Below are positions 17,051-25,994 of a stretch of 64,000 bases of DNA, piece by piece. How positions within the stretch are numbered: position 1 is the stretch's first letter; every line of letters begins with the position of its first letter. The notes beneath the pieces were generated by a model that saw only the letters and a program-made list of their open reading frames with translations, was not told where the DNA came from and made no database searches. A program made the position numbers and the translations under genes. The stretch is from SAR202-VII-2 sp965263165 (lineage in GTDB: Bacteria > Chloroflexota > Dehalococcoidia > Lucifugimonadales > SAR202-VII-2), in NCBI GenBank assembly GCA_965263165.1, contig OZ253584.1, positions 2,790,001 to 2,854,000 on the forward strand, given 5' to 3'.

Positions 17051-17066
17051 GCGTTCCGGCCGCGCG

Positions 17067-17072
17067 TACAAT
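17067..17072 (+). promoter_or_regulatory. TACAAT box before MFS gene 2
   Basis: TACAAT ends 6 nt before the ATG at 17079, again consistent with leaderless transcription. No Shine-Dalgarno sequence lies between. Confidence 0.5.
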
Positions 17073-17078
17073 GCCTCC

Positions 17079-18302
17079 ATGTCCCGCCCCAATCTCGAGA
17101 GCGGCCGAGCGGCCGGCTTGGCTGCCGCCCCCTACTACCCCTGGATAGCCGTTGTCCTGGCCACACTGATGCAGGCCGCCGAGGCCTGGGCGTCTGTGGG
17201 CGTCTTCACGCTCTACCCCTTCATCCAGCCCGAGCTGAACCTGTCGCAGACGCAGGTGGGGTTCATCACCGCCGCGTTCATGGCCAGCGGCGTGTTCACC
17301 GCCTTCCCCGGCGGCTGGGTCACCGATCACTGGGGCGTCAGGCGGCTTACCCTCATTTGCCTGGCGGGCGCCATATTGCCTTCCCTGGGGTTTTCCATCA
17401 TGAACGCCCTATGGACGGGCATTGCGCTGGCCTTCCTCGTGGGAATAGCCACCGGCCCCATCTTCCCAGCAACCTCGCGGGCCGTGATGGAGTGGCTACC
17501 CCCGCGGCGCCGCGGGGTCGGCATGGGCATCAAGCAGGTGGGGCCTCCTATGGCGAGCGGCACTGCCGCGCTCCTCTTTCCCGCCATCGCCGTGGCCACG
17601 AACTGGCGTATCTCCATACTGGCCGTAGGGGGATTCATTGCCTTCGTTTTCCTGCTGAACGCCGCCCTCTACCGCAACAAGCCAACCTCAGGGATCAGAG
17701 CGCCGCGGGTGGACCTGCGGGAGCTGCTGGAACTGGCCAAAGACAGGGCCATCGTCGTCCCCGCGCTGTGGGCCACCATATTCGTCGGCATTCAGTTCGC
17801 CGTGATCAGCTACTTCATCCTATTCCTTGTGAACCAGCTAGGCCTGTCCGAAATCGCGGCAGGCAGCTATCTCACCCTCATCATGATTGTCAGCATTGCC
17901 GGTAGGGTCATCTGGGGCGCCGTCAGCGACACCATCCTCGGCGGACGCAGGCTGATAGTCCTGGCAACCCTCGGCATCGGCACTGTGCTCGTGTTGCTCG
18001 GTCTGGCCTTCGTCGATGAAGGCATCTCCACGGTGCTGCTCGTGGCCGTGGCGCTTGGCATTGGCCTCACCGTCGTTGCCTGGATGGGCATTTACACCGT
18101 CCTCATCGGCGAAATTGCGGGGGTCCACCGCTCCGGCGCCGCCATAGGCGGGGCCCAGGTCCTGCTGAGAGCCGGTATGACGTCCTTTCCGCCGGCGTTC
18201 GGCTTCATGGCCGACGCCAGCGGGTCCTACGCCCTCGGCTGGACGGTGATGGCGGGCCTCGGCCTCGCCGCCACTGCCGGCCTCCTCATCTTCGGACGTT
18301 AG
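17079..18302 (+). CDS. MFS transporter, tandem paralog 2
   Basis: The 407-residue, 12-helix protein carries GGWVTDHWGVRR (78-89) and PIFPATSRAVMEWLPPRRRGVGMGIKQ-type sequence. It is homologous over its length to the genes on either side. All transmembrane segments look intact and no catalytic domain is fused. The gap to the next gene (18303-18601, 299 bp) holds no gene. It contains a short GAGTACGGGGGCAG motif (about 18366-18379) that also occurs in the heads of repeat C. Confidence 0.88.
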   Translation: MSRPNLESGRAAGLAAAPYYPWIAVVLATLMQAAEAWASVGVFTLYPFIQPELNLSQTQVGFITAAFMASGVFTAFPGGWVTDHWGVRRLTLICLAGAILPSLGFSIMNALWTGIALAFLVGIATGPIFPATSRAVMEWLPPRRRGVGMGIKQVGPPMASGTAALLFPAIAVATNWRISILAVGGFIAFVFLLNAALYRNKPTSGIRAPRVDLRELLELAKDRAIVVPALWATIFVGIQFAVISYFILFLVNQLGLSEIAAGSYLTLIMIVSIAGRVIWGAVSDTILGGRRLIVLATLGIGTVLVLLGLAFVDEGISTVLLVAVALGIGLTVVAWMGIYTVLIGEIAGVHRSGAAIGGAQVLLRAGMTSFPPAFGFMADASGSYALGWTVMAGLGLAATAGLLIFGR

Positions 18303-18586
18303 CAGCGCTTCCCCCGGCGCGTTGTCCCAAGCGCAGGGCGGAAGTATGCCCCTAGCCTTCCTTCGAGTACGGGGGCAGCCTAGGAAGAGGGCCGCCAACA
18401 ACGTCTCTGGGAACTAATGTTAGCGCGACCCCACCCGCACGCCAACGCAACGCCGAACGCAACGACAGATGTGTAGGCAGGCGCCCAAAGCGCGTTGCGG
18501 CCTGGCCCCGCAACACAGGGCATCCCTCTTTCCCATCGGACGCGTTCGCGCCTGGAGCCAGCCCAACGCCAGCCTCCCGCGTGCGC

Positions 18587-18592
18587 TACAAT
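18587..18592 (+). promoter_or_regulatory. TACAAT box before MFS gene 3
   Basis: TACAAT lies 9 nt before the ATG at 18602. This favours 18602 over an upstream in-frame start at 18581, which would overlap the box. Confidence 0.5.
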
Positions 18593-18601
18593 GGGGCGGC
18601 A

Positions 18602-19840
18602 ATGGCCGAGCCACCCGCCCGCTCCCGCTTTCCGCTCGCCTCCCTTTTGCAGTCCATTCCCTACCCCATCTTTGCCGTCGCTCTCGCCACTGCCATGCAG
18701 ACCGGCGACGCATGGGTCTTCAACTCCATCTCCGTCCTCTACACATTTATCCAAGAAGATATGGGGCTGTCCGTCATCCTGCCCGGCCTCACTACGGGGG
18801 CCCTTCTGTTGGGCGGGATGGGCACTGCACTCTTTGGCGGCTGGCTTGCAGACATCTGGGGCGTCAAGCGGATGGTGGTCCTGAGCCTGATTGGAGTCAC
18901 CGTTCCCGTGCTGGGGTTCGCCACCAGCGTGAACATCTGGATGCTCCTGGCCATGGCAATGCTCATCGGGGCCGTGAGTAGCCCCGTGTACCCCGCTTCC
19001 TCGCGGGCCGTCATGGACTGGCTCCCTCCCAGGTCGCGCGGACTGGGCATGGGCATCAAACAGACCGGGCCGTCGATCGCGGGGACGCTGGCCGCCGTCT
19101 CCCTGCCGGCCCTCGCCACGGCCCTGAGCTGGCGCTGGGCAATGGTCGTGGCGATTGCCTATGTCCTCCTGATCGTTATCCTAGTGCAGGCCTTCTACCG
19201 GGACCGCCCCGTCGCCAGGAGCAGCGCGGGCATGATTCCCCTCAGAGCCCTGATCGAGATCATGCGCGACCGGGCGATGGCTGTCACCGTGACCTGGGCC
19301 TCCATATTCGTGGGGCTCCAACTCATCATCTTCAGCTACTTCATCGTCTTCCTAGTGCAGGAGGCCAAGCTCAGCCCGGTAGCGGCAGGCTGGTATATGG
19401 CGGTGGCGCTGGTGGTCAGCCTGGCGGGCAGGATTCTCTGGGGCCTCATCAGCGACGCCATATTCGGAGGACGCAGGGTCGTCGTGCTGGGCATTGTGGG
19501 GTTTGGCTCCGGCGGCGTCATGCTGGCAACCAGCTTCATCGACGTCGGCGCCCCCGGTTGGCACATCGCAATGGTGGCAGCGGGGCACGGCATGTTCTCG
19601 CTGTCGGCGGCGGGCATACTGACAGTCCTCATCAGCGAGATCGCCGGACAAGAACGCATCGGCGTTGCCTTGGGCGGCACCCAGATATTCATTCGCACGG
19701 GCATGATCGTCATTCCCCCGCTCTTTGGCGTCATTGTGGCGGCCTGGGGCTACCCATCGGCGTGGGTGGCCGCCGCCATCGCGGCCATGATCGTCACCGC
19801 CGGCCTCGCCGCGCTCAGCCAGCGCCCCCGCTCCGCTTGA
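18602..19840 (+). CDS. MFS transporter, tandem paralog 3
   Basis: The 412-residue, 12-helix member of the tandem set has GGWLADIWGVKR (79-90) and PVYPASSRAVMDWLPPRSRGLGMGIKQ-type sequence. The N-terminus (PYPIFAVALATAMQTGDAWV) matches the fourth copy best, so copies 3 and 4 may form the closer pair. The start at 18602 is chosen from the position of the TACAAT box and the alignment of N-termini. The substrate is unknown. Confidence 0.87.
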   Translation: MAEPPARSRFPLASLLQSIPYPIFAVALATAMQTGDAWVFNSISVLYTFIQEDMGLSVILPGLTTGALLLGGMGTALFGGWLADIWGVKRMVVLSLIGVTVPVLGFATSVNIWMLLAMAMLIGAVSSPVYPASSRAVMDWLPPRSRGLGMGIKQTGPSIAGTLAAVSLPALATALSWRWAMVVAIAYVLLIVILVQAFYRDRPVARSSAGMIPLRALIEIMRDRAMAVTVTWASIFVGLQLIIFSYFIVFLVQEAKLSPVAAGWYMAVALVVSLAGRILWGLISDAIFGGRRVVVLGIVGFGSGGVMLATSFIDVGAPGWHIAMVAAGHGMFSLSAAGILTVLISEIAGQERIGVALGGTQIFIRTGMIVIPPLFGVIVAAWGYPSAWVAAAIAAMIVTAGLAALSQRPRSA

Positions 19841-19861
19841 CGATGCGGATGCGCCCGACCC

Positions 19862-19867
19862 TACAAT
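19862..19867 (+). promoter_or_regulatory. TACAAT box before MFS gene 4
   Basis: TACAAT ends 9 nt before the ATG at 19877, in the 36-bp gap after gene 3. The intervening bases have no ribosome-binding site. Confidence 0.5.
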
Positions 19868-19876
19868 AACCCCAAC

Positions 19877-21127
19877 ATGCCCTTTCGCGGCCGGCCAGTT
19901 CCCACAACCTCCTTCTTCGCGAACATCCCCTATCACTGGGTCGCGCTGGCCCTGGCAACCATCATGCAGACCGGCGACTCCTGGGTCAGCGTCGGCATAT
20001 CGACTCTCTATCCCTTCATCAAGACAGACCTAGGGCTGAGCCAGGCTCAGGTGGGACTGATCACCTCAGCCGCGCTCATCGGCGGGGTGCTCACCGTACT
20101 CCCCGGCGGCTGGCTCACCGACGTCTGGGGCGTGCGCCGGCTCGTTGCAGGCAGCTTGGTGTTCATTGCCATTGCCGGCCTGGGCATCTCATTCGCCAAC
20201 TCCCTCATTCCCTTCCTCGCTCTTGCCTTCCTGGTTGGCATAGGAACAGGGCCAGTGTTCCCCGCCACCTCCAGGGCTGTCATGGACTGGCTCCCGCCCC
20301 GGCGGCGCGGCATGGCCATGGGCATCAAGCAGACCGGCCCCCCTATCACCGGCGCCATAACCGCCGCCACCCTCCCCACCATCGCCGCCGCCTACGGCTG
20401 GAGAGCCGGCCCGATCATCATGGCCGCCATGGTGGGCCTCGTCGTCATCGTCACCCTCACCCTGTACAGGGACAAGCCGTCCGCCGGCGCCAGCGTCGTT
20501 CGGATGTCCTGGAGAGGTCTCGGCGAGCTGGCGCGCGATCGGGCTATCGCCACCGTCGTCATCTGGGCCACGCTATTCGTCGGCTTCCAGTTCGTGGTCT
20601 ACACCTTCTTCATTCTCTTCCTGGTCGACCACGTGGGCCTTTCCCCCGTCGCCGCAGGCGGCTATATGGGCTTAACTCAGCTTTCGACCATCGTGGGGCG
20701 CATAGGATGGGGCGCCATCAGCGACACCGTTTTCAGAGGCCGGCGTCTGCCGGTATTGGGCATCCTTGGCATGTCCGGAGGCGGCATCATCCTGGCTATG
20801 CGCTTCGTTGAGCCGGGCATACCAGGCCCCGTCATAGCCCTCATCGCCATCGTCCTCGGACTCACCATGCTCTCATGGATGGGCATGTACACCGTGCTCG
20901 TCAGCGAGCTGGCAGGGGCGGCGCGCACGGGCACGGCCCTCGGCGCCGCCCAGCTCCTCATGCGGGTCGGCATGTCCGTCATGCCCCCCCTATTCGGCCT
21001 GCTGATCGACATCACCGGCGGCTACGCCCTTCCCCTCGCGGCCGTCGCCGGTTTGGCACTCCTTGCCACGGCGGGCCTCCTCGCGTTCGGCAGAGACCCC
21101 CAGAGGGAAGCCTCCCGCCAGGCCTGA
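19877..21127 (+). CDS. MFS transporter, tandem paralog 4
   Basis: The 416-residue, 12-helix member has GGWLTDVWGVRR (77-88) and PVFPATSRAVMDWLPPRRRGMAMGIKQ-type sequence. Its stop is 6 bp before the next gene, so the HAM1-like gene is probably co-transcribed. The four transporters share orientation, length and all main motifs. The arrangement reflects repeated tandem duplication followed by divergence, with no sign of pseudogenes. Confidence 0.88.
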   Translation: MPFRGRPVPTTSFFANIPYHWVALALATIMQTGDSWVSVGISTLYPFIKTDLGLSQAQVGLITSAALIGGVLTVLPGGWLTDVWGVRRLVAGSLVFIAIAGLGISFANSLIPFLALAFLVGIGTGPVFPATSRAVMDWLPPRRRGMAMGIKQTGPPITGAITAATLPTIAAAYGWRAGPIIMAAMVGLVVIVTLTLYRDKPSAGASVVRMSWRGLGELARDRAIATVVIWATLFVGFQFVVYTFFILFLVDHVGLSPVAAGGYMGLTQLSTIVGRIGWGAISDTVFRGRRLPVLGILGMSGGGIILAMRFVEPGIPGPVIALIAIVLGLTMLSWMGMYTVLVSELAGAARTGTALGAAQLLMRVGMSVMPPLFGLLIDITGGYALPLAAVAGLALLATAGLLAFGRDPQREASRQA

Positions 21128-21133
21128 GCCGCC

Positions 21134-21751
21134 ATGCCGACACCCATCCTGCTCGCCACCGCGAACCCCGCCAAGCTCCAGCGCCTGCGCTGGCTCGTCG
21201 ACGGTCTGCCCCTAACGCCGCAGTCTCCCGCCGAGGCCAGCGTTGACGCCGCGCCGGAGGAGTCCGGTCCCACCCACGAGGGAAACGCCGCGTTGAAGGC
21301 CGCCGCCTGGTCCGCCGCCTTCAACGGCCTGGCCCTCGCAAGCGACGGGGGTCTGGCCATCCCTACGCTGGGCGGCCAGTGGGATAGTGTGCGCACCGCC
21401 CGTTTCGCCGGCCCCAACGCCGGAGACCTCCAGCGCGTCGAGGCCCTGCTGGAGCTCATGCGAGGGCGCGTGGGACCGGAACGCAGGGCGTACTGGGTGG
21501 AAGCGGTTGCGCTCGCCGACAGGGGCCGGGTGCTACAGACCTGGCGCCGCCAGAGCCGAGCGGGCGCCATAGCAGAAGCTTACAGGCCCGAGCAGCTCGT
21601 CCCGGACTTCTGGGTATTCACCCTCTGGCGCTTCCCCGACCTCGGCAAGCGCTACGTGGACCTGACGCGGGAGGAGTTGGAGCAGGTGGAAGACCACTGG
21701 ACAGGCCTGCAGAGGGACGCCGCGAACTTCTTCGCCAGCCATGCAGGTTGA
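21134..21751 (+). CDS. HAM1/RdgB-like non-canonical purine NTP pyrophosphatase
   Basis: The 205-residue protein shows the HAM1 pattern: ATANPAKLQRLRWL at the N-terminus, GPTHEGNAALKAAAWS and ALASDGGLAIPTLGG. Canonical enzymes hydrolyse ITP and XTP to keep them out of nucleic acids. Here the usual SGL/YSAR blocks are altered (ASDGG, WDSVRTARFAG), so it is a divergent member and its substrate may differ. It follows the fourth MFS gene by 6 bp. Confidence 0.7.
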   Translation: MPTPILLATANPAKLQRLRWLVDGLPLTPQSPAEASVDAAPEESGPTHEGNAALKAAAWSAAFNGLALASDGGLAIPTLGGQWDSVRTARFAGPNAGDLQRVEALLELMRGRVGPERRAYWVEAVALADRGRVLQTWRRQSRAGAIAEAYRPEQLVPDFWVFTLWRFPDLGKRYVDLTREELEQVEDHWTGLQRDAANFFASHAG

Positions 21752-21851
21752 GCCGCCGAGCCAAGCAGATGAACAGTCCTGCGCGGCACTGCTCAATGCC
21801 CGGCGGCAGCGAAGCACAGAGGCAAGGCCATCGAGCCCTAGCCGAAGGGAA

Positions 21852-22658
21852 TCAGCATTCGTCCCATAGCGCGAAGAAGTGGTGCAACGGGCCGTGCCCC
21901 TGCCCCACGGCGAAGGCCCTCCGCATCGCCTCGGTCACGAAGGCCTTGGCCTGGCCCACCGCCTCCTCCAGCGATAGGCCCTTGGCCAGCCCCGCCGCTA
22001 TCGCTGATGCGAACGTGCAGCCCGTCCCGTGGGTGCTCGTCGTCTCGATGCGGGCGCCCGCGTACTCTTGGAAGCGGACTCCGTCGTAGAGGAGGTCTGT
22101 GGGTGGGCCGTCGAGATGACCACCCTTGACTACAACCGCTTTCGCCCCCATCCCCACGATGTCCCTGGCAGCAGCCTTCGCGTCATCCGCTGACCCAATC
22201 TCCCGCCCGGTGAGCGCCACCGCCTCGGGGATGTTGGGGGTAACCACCGTCGCCATTGGCAGAAGCCGGGTGCGCAGTGCGTCCATGGCGTCCTCCCTCA
22301 GCAGGCGGTCGCCGCTCTTGGCCACCATAACGGGGTCGACGACCAGCGGCCCTGACGCCCTGGCCGCCAACTTATCGGCAACGGCCTCGATGATGGCTGT
22401 GCTGGACAACATCCCCGTCTTCACCGCGTCGGCCCCAATATCAGACAAAACGGCGTCGATCTGAGCGCAAATGAAGTCGGTTGGAATCTCGTGGACGCCG
22501 GTAACCCGCAGCGTGTTCTGGGCCGTAACAGCCGTGATGACCGACGCGCCGTAGACGCCCAGCGCAGCGAAGGTCTTCAGGTCCGCCTGTATGCCGGCGC
22601 CGCCACCGGAGTCGGATCCTGCGATGGTCAGCGCCGTCGGCGTGGTTCGCTTAGTCAT
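21852..22658 (-). CDS. thiD: Hydroxymethylpyrimidine/phosphomethylpyrimidine kinase ThiD
   Basis: ThiD phosphorylates HMP and HMP-phosphate in thiamine synthesis. The 268-residue protein carries IAGSDSGGGAGIQADLKTF near the start, AVVVKGGHL, and the ATP-binding STHGTGCTFASAIAAGLAKG. An upstream in-frame extension to 22889 overlaps tenA and lacks family similarity, so ATG 22658 is the start. It overlaps tenA by 4 bp (ATGA), indicating translational coupling in a salvage pair. Confidence 0.94.
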   Translation of the reverse strand: MTKRTTPTALTIAGSDSGGGAGIQADLKTFAALGVYGASVITAVTAQNTLRVTGVHEIPTDFICAQIDAVLSDIGADAVKTGMLSSTAIIEAVADKLAARASGPLVVDPVMVAKSGDRLLREDAMDALRTRLLPMATVVTPNIPEAVALTGREIGSADDAKAAARDIVGMGAKAVVVKGGHLDGPPTDLLYDGVRFQEYAGARIETTSTHGTGCTFASAIAAGLAKGLSLEEAVGQAKAFVTEAMRRAFAVGQGHGPLHHFFALWDEC

Positions 22659-23311
22659 GGCGTCTCGCCGTTGTAGGCCATTTCCCAGAAGCGAAGCTCG
22701 TACTCCAGGCACGTCCGAAAGACCTCCCCAAGCCTGAACGCCTGAGCAGAGGCAAGCGCTGAAGCGTCCAGGGCTTGCTCCACCCACGCTACGAACGCCG
22801 CCAATTCCTCCGATGCATGAATGTCTATCCATTCTTGATAGAAGGCATTGCCCGGCGCAGCGCCACCCCGCGCCAGGCGCCGCGCCCAATCCACGTAGGT
22901 CCCCTCGGTGACCAGAAGGCAGGTCAGAATCTCCTCGTAACCGCCCTCGTAAGCCACCGACGCAAGGAAGGCGCCGAATGCCGCCGTCGTTGGCAGCGGC
23001 TCCGCACTTCGCCCCGCGTCAGCCGGGTCGCTCAGGGACTCGAACGCTCTGCGGAACAGCGCCTCCTCCCCATTCAGCACCGGAGACAGGAGGCCGTCCA
23101 AATGCCGTGCGGCATCCAGGTCGGGCGCCTTGGCGATTCCCAGGGCCGTCAGCGTCACCAGGTCCTTCAGGAACGCGTAGTCTTGGAGCATGTAGCGGCG
23201 GAACCGCTCGGCCGACAGCGAGCCGTCCCCAAGCTCCCGCACGAAGGCATGGGTCACCATGCGTTCCCAGAGGTCCAGATTGGCCCGTCGCAGGTCCCCG
23301 CTCAGACCCAT
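22655..23311 (-). CDS. tenA: TenA/thiaminase II family protein
   Basis: TenA-type enzymes hydrolyse aminopyrimidine breakdown products of thiamine so that HMP can be reused, which fits the coupled thiD. The 218-residue protein has the helical TenA pattern: FRRYMLQDYAFLKDLV, a central SVAYEGGYEEILTCLLVTEGTYVDWA with the conserved cysteine, and YQEWIDIHASEEL. The start is ATG 23311; a longer frame to 23362 overlaps the neighbouring exporter. The exact substrate is inferred from context. Confidence 0.88.
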   Translation of the reverse strand: MGLSGDLRRANLDLWERMVTHAFVRELGDGSLSAERFRRYMLQDYAFLKDLVTLTALGIAKAPDLDAARHLDGLLSPVLNGEEALFRRAFESLSDPADAGRSAEPLPTTAAFGAFLASVAYEGGYEEILTCLLVTEGTYVDWARRLARGGAAPGNAFYQEWIDIHASEELAAFVAWVEQALDASALASAQAFRLGEVFRTCLEYELRFWEMAYNGETP

Positions 23312-23315
23312 GGCC

Positions 23316-24143
23316 CTACACCCAAATCCCTGCGCCCTGAAGGATGAGCCGGATGCCTCCAAGCATCAGGGCCACCGCCAAAAGCTGGAGTATCCGCTGG
23401 TTCTTGAGCTTCTGCGACACCCGCGACCCTATCTGCGCCCCCAGCACTATGCCCGCTCCGATGGCAATGACAAGCCGCCACTCCTCGAGGCTGAGGTCGC
23501 CCTGCACGACGTGGGTGGCCGTGCTGGCGATGGTCATGAAGATAACGGCGAACAGTATCGTGGAGGTGGCGATCCTCGGTGGAAAACCCAGCACCTTCAC
23601 GAAAATGGGCACCAGAATGATGCCGCCCCCCACACCCATCAGCCCCGCGGCCACGCCTGCCACAAAGGTGACCAGGGCCGTGGGAACCAGGTTGAAAGCA
23701 TAGGCGTACTCGTTGCCATCCCCATCCACGAAGCGCCGCACGACGTTGCCCCGCAGCTCTCCTTCCTGTCGAAGCGAGGGGCGGAACATGATGTAGAGCG
23801 ACAGTGCAACCAGGGCAGCCCCGAAACCAATGTCGAAGGCTCCCCGGTGTATAAATTGCGTGATCCAGGCTCCAAGGACGGCCCCAGGCGCTATCGACAC
23901 CGCCACGATGAATCCAGTCGTGTAGTCGATGCGCTTGTAGCGGGCGTAGTTGATGGACCCGGACGCTGAGTTCAGACCCGCCACCGCCAGCGCTACGGCC
24001 GTGATGACGGCGGGCGCCTTGTCGGGAAAGAGGAGGAGCAGCACCGGCGTGACGATGAACCCGCCGCCGGCTCCAATGATGGTCGCATAGGCGCCAGCCC
24101 CGATTCCCAGCGTGGACAGGCCCAAGAGACCAAGGACACCCAT
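23316..24143 (-). CDS. TSUP/TauE-SafE family membrane exporter
   Basis: The 275-residue, 8-helix protein is of the DUF81/TSUP type. Each half carries a glycine-rich repeat: GAYATIIGAGGGFIVTPVLLLL near the N-terminus and AGLMGVGGGIILVPIFVKVLGF in the second half. Characterised members export sulfite, sulfoacetate or related anions. It lies 4 bp upstream of tenA and may share its transcript. A sulfur-compound role is only a family-level guess. Confidence 0.85.
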   Translation of the reverse strand: MGVLGLLGLSTLGIGAGAYATIIGAGGGFIVTPVLLLLFPDKAPAVITAVALAVAGLNSASGSINYARYKRIDYTTGFIVAVSIAPGAVLGAWITQFIHRGAFDIGFGAALVALSLYIMFRPSLRQEGELRGNVVRRFVDGDGNEYAYAFNLVPTALVTFVAGVAAGLMGVGGGIILVPIFVKVLGFPPRIATSTILFAVIFMTIASTATHVVQGDLSLEEWRLVIAIGAGIVLGAQIGSRVSQKLKNQRILQLLAVALMLGGIRLILQGAGIWV

Positions 24144-24279
24144 AAGCCCCCACGGTCGGCAGGATAGAACAGGACTGAAGCAGAGCGATACAATGCCCTG
24201 GAGTCACTGTTGCCCCCGGCGGCTAGGGGCAAGGTTACATCACTCGGTCTTTCCAAGTCACCCGACCTCCCGGGCCTCC

Positions 24280-25230
24280 ATGACAAGCTCCCAACCCTCT
24301 CAGCCCCAGCCCGGCAACCTCGCTGAAGTCCACGCCCTGCTCCTAGCCTGGTACGACCGGAATGGCAGAGACCTACCCTGGCGCGGCGCTAAGGACCCGT
24401 ACGCCATCCTGGTGTCGGAAGTGATGCTCCAGCAGACCCAGGTCGACCGCGTGATCCCCAAATATGCAGAGTTCCTGGAGCGCTTCCCCACCTTCAAGGC
24501 TCTGGCCGAAGCACCCACCGCAGCCGTCATCCGCGCCTGGTCTCCCCTCGGCTACAACCGCCGCGCCGTTCGTCTGCAAGCGGTCGCCGCCCGGGTCGCG
24601 GACCACCTTCACGGAAGACTGCCGGACGACGTGAAGACCCTTCGGGGCCTCCCAGGCATCGGCGAATACACGGCCTCTGCGCTGGCCTGCTTCGTTCACG
24701 GCCAGGATGTGCCCGTCGTCGACACCAACGTGAGGCGAGTCTTGGGCAGAGTCTTCCGCGGCCCCCTCCCCCTTTCTCCGGTGGACTCCCAGGCAATCGC
24801 GGCATGGGCGCTGCCCCGTGGACGCGCCTCGCGGTGGAGCCAGGCCCTCATGGACCTGGGCGCGGCTCTTTGCACCAGCCGGCGGCCCGCCTGCGCCCGC
24901 TGCCCCCTGGAGCGCCACTGCCTCGCCTCGGCGCAGTTCAAGCTCACGCCGGCGGTGGCCGAGACCCGCGCTCAGTACCGCCCCCGCCAAAAGCCTTTCG
25001 CCGGCTCGCCGCGGTTCTATCGAGGCCGCGTGGTTGAACACCTGCGGCATCTGCCGACCGGCGCCGCAGTATCCGTCGACGACCTCGGCCCAGCCATACG
25101 CGACGGCTACAGCGATGCCCACCGCGATTGGCTGCTCGCCCTACTACGGGGCCTAGAGGCAGACGGCTTGGCCGTCCTCCATGAAGCCCTCGGCGAAGCG
25201 GTTGAGCCGACCCGCGTCAGCCTTCCCTGA
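24280..25230 (+). CDS. mutY: A/G-specific adenine glycosylase MutY
   Basis: MutY removes adenine mispaired with 8-oxoguanine. The 316-residue protein has the catalytic Glu in SEVMLQQTQVDRVIPKY, the helix-hairpin-helix LPGIGEYTASALACF, and the catalytic Asp in VPVVDTNVRRVLGR. The iron-sulfur ligands are C-x6-C-x2-C-x5-C (CTSRRPACARCPLERHC). After the cluster it has only about 95 residues without the NUDIX-like 8-oxoG-recognition domain, so it is a short-form MutY. A TACAAT box lies at 24189-24194. The longer frame from 24112 is unsupported. Confidence 0.9.
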   Translation: MTSSQPSQPQPGNLAEVHALLLAWYDRNGRDLPWRGAKDPYAILVSEVMLQQTQVDRVIPKYAEFLERFPTFKALAEAPTAAVIRAWSPLGYNRRAVRLQAVAARVADHLHGRLPDDVKTLRGLPGIGEYTASALACFVHGQDVPVVDTNVRRVLGRVFRGPLPLSPVDSQAIAAWALPRGRASRWSQALMDLGAALCTSRRPACARCPLERHCLASAQFKLTPAVAETRAQYRPRQKPFAGSPRFYRGRVVEHLRHLPTGAAVSVDDLGPAIRDGYSDAHRDWLLALLRGLEADGLAVLHEALGEAVEPTRVSLP

Positions 25231-25341
25231 AGGCGCCTAGGGATGGTCCGCATAAGTCAGTGAAGCTCGGCGTGGTCGGATAGGGAAGATGGTGGCGGGG
25301 ATAGGACGCTTCCTCACCTTCCCTCAAGGCGACGGCCCGGC

Positions 25342-25739
25342 CTTTGATTGTTTGTTGTTCCCTTTGATTGTATGTGTGGCGCGTAGCAGCCGGATTTCGG
25401 GGGTTTTCAGGCACGGAGGCCGTCACAAAGGCGTCACAAGCCGTCACGGAGCCGTCAGCGAGCTGTGATAGACCGTAGGGCAGTTGTCGCTGAATCGTCG
25501 TGGACCGCGGCGGAGCCGCGCGGCTGCAAGGGGCTTGTCTGGAAACGGCATTGGCCACTGGTCTCACCCTTCCTCGGACGGTCGTGGGGCTGGGGGACGT
25601 TTCCCCAGATGCGCCGCCACAGGGAGATTCTCTATGGATTCCCCCTGTGCAAAATGTATGCGGCAGGCTCCAAGGAAGAGAAGCGGGCCGGTGGGCCCAT
25701 TTCATGGGGTACTCTAGCACAAATGTCCTTATTTTGCAA
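25342..25739 (-). repeat. Repeat A, copy 2 (full length)
   Basis: On the minus strand the promoter pair TTGCAA (25734-25739), 17 bp, TAGAGT (25711-25716) reads into the conserved core. The core contains the stem halves complementary to 25669-25678 and 25569-25578. The core is followed by a degenerate 11-bp array (about 25400-25520) and the tail CCGAAATCCGGCTG. The tail region has two CTTTGATTG copies (25342 and 25362). The whole 25231-26680 gap is made of repeats and holds no gene. Confidence 0.85.
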
Positions 25740-25754
25740 TAGGGGTGGGGCGTT

Positions 25755-25890
25755 TCCTGGACGGATGGTCTTGTTGTGGCCAGCGCCCTCCTTCAGCGGA
25801 GGGACTGGCTTGGCGAGCGCCGCTATCCCGCCCGCACCACCCTCCAACGTTTTTGGAAACAGGGGGACTCCCCCTGCACCTCCCGGCGGA
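25755..25890. repeat. Repeat B fragment (copy 3, internal part only)
   Basis: This segment matches the middle of the two complete repeat B elements (for example CGCCGCTATCCCGCCCGC and an ACAGGGGGACTCCCCCTG palindrome) but lacks both inverted ends. It lies directly between repeat A copy 2 and repeat C copy 2. Confidence 0.7.
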
Positions 25891-25994
25891 ACATCGAATT
25901 CCCTACACGCTGCTTAGGGGGACGGAGGAGGCGCCGTTTTTTACCTTGGCGCGTCGGAAAGCTTCCCTGCCAGGTGAAGGAAAAGACCCCCTTC

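Noticed and set aside
25217..25720. Protein-coding frames inside repeat A (also at 41697-42029, 51834-52016 and 56199-56456)
   Set aside because: The encoded phrases shift between frames among copies because of indels that are not multiples of three, so the element is not protein-coding.
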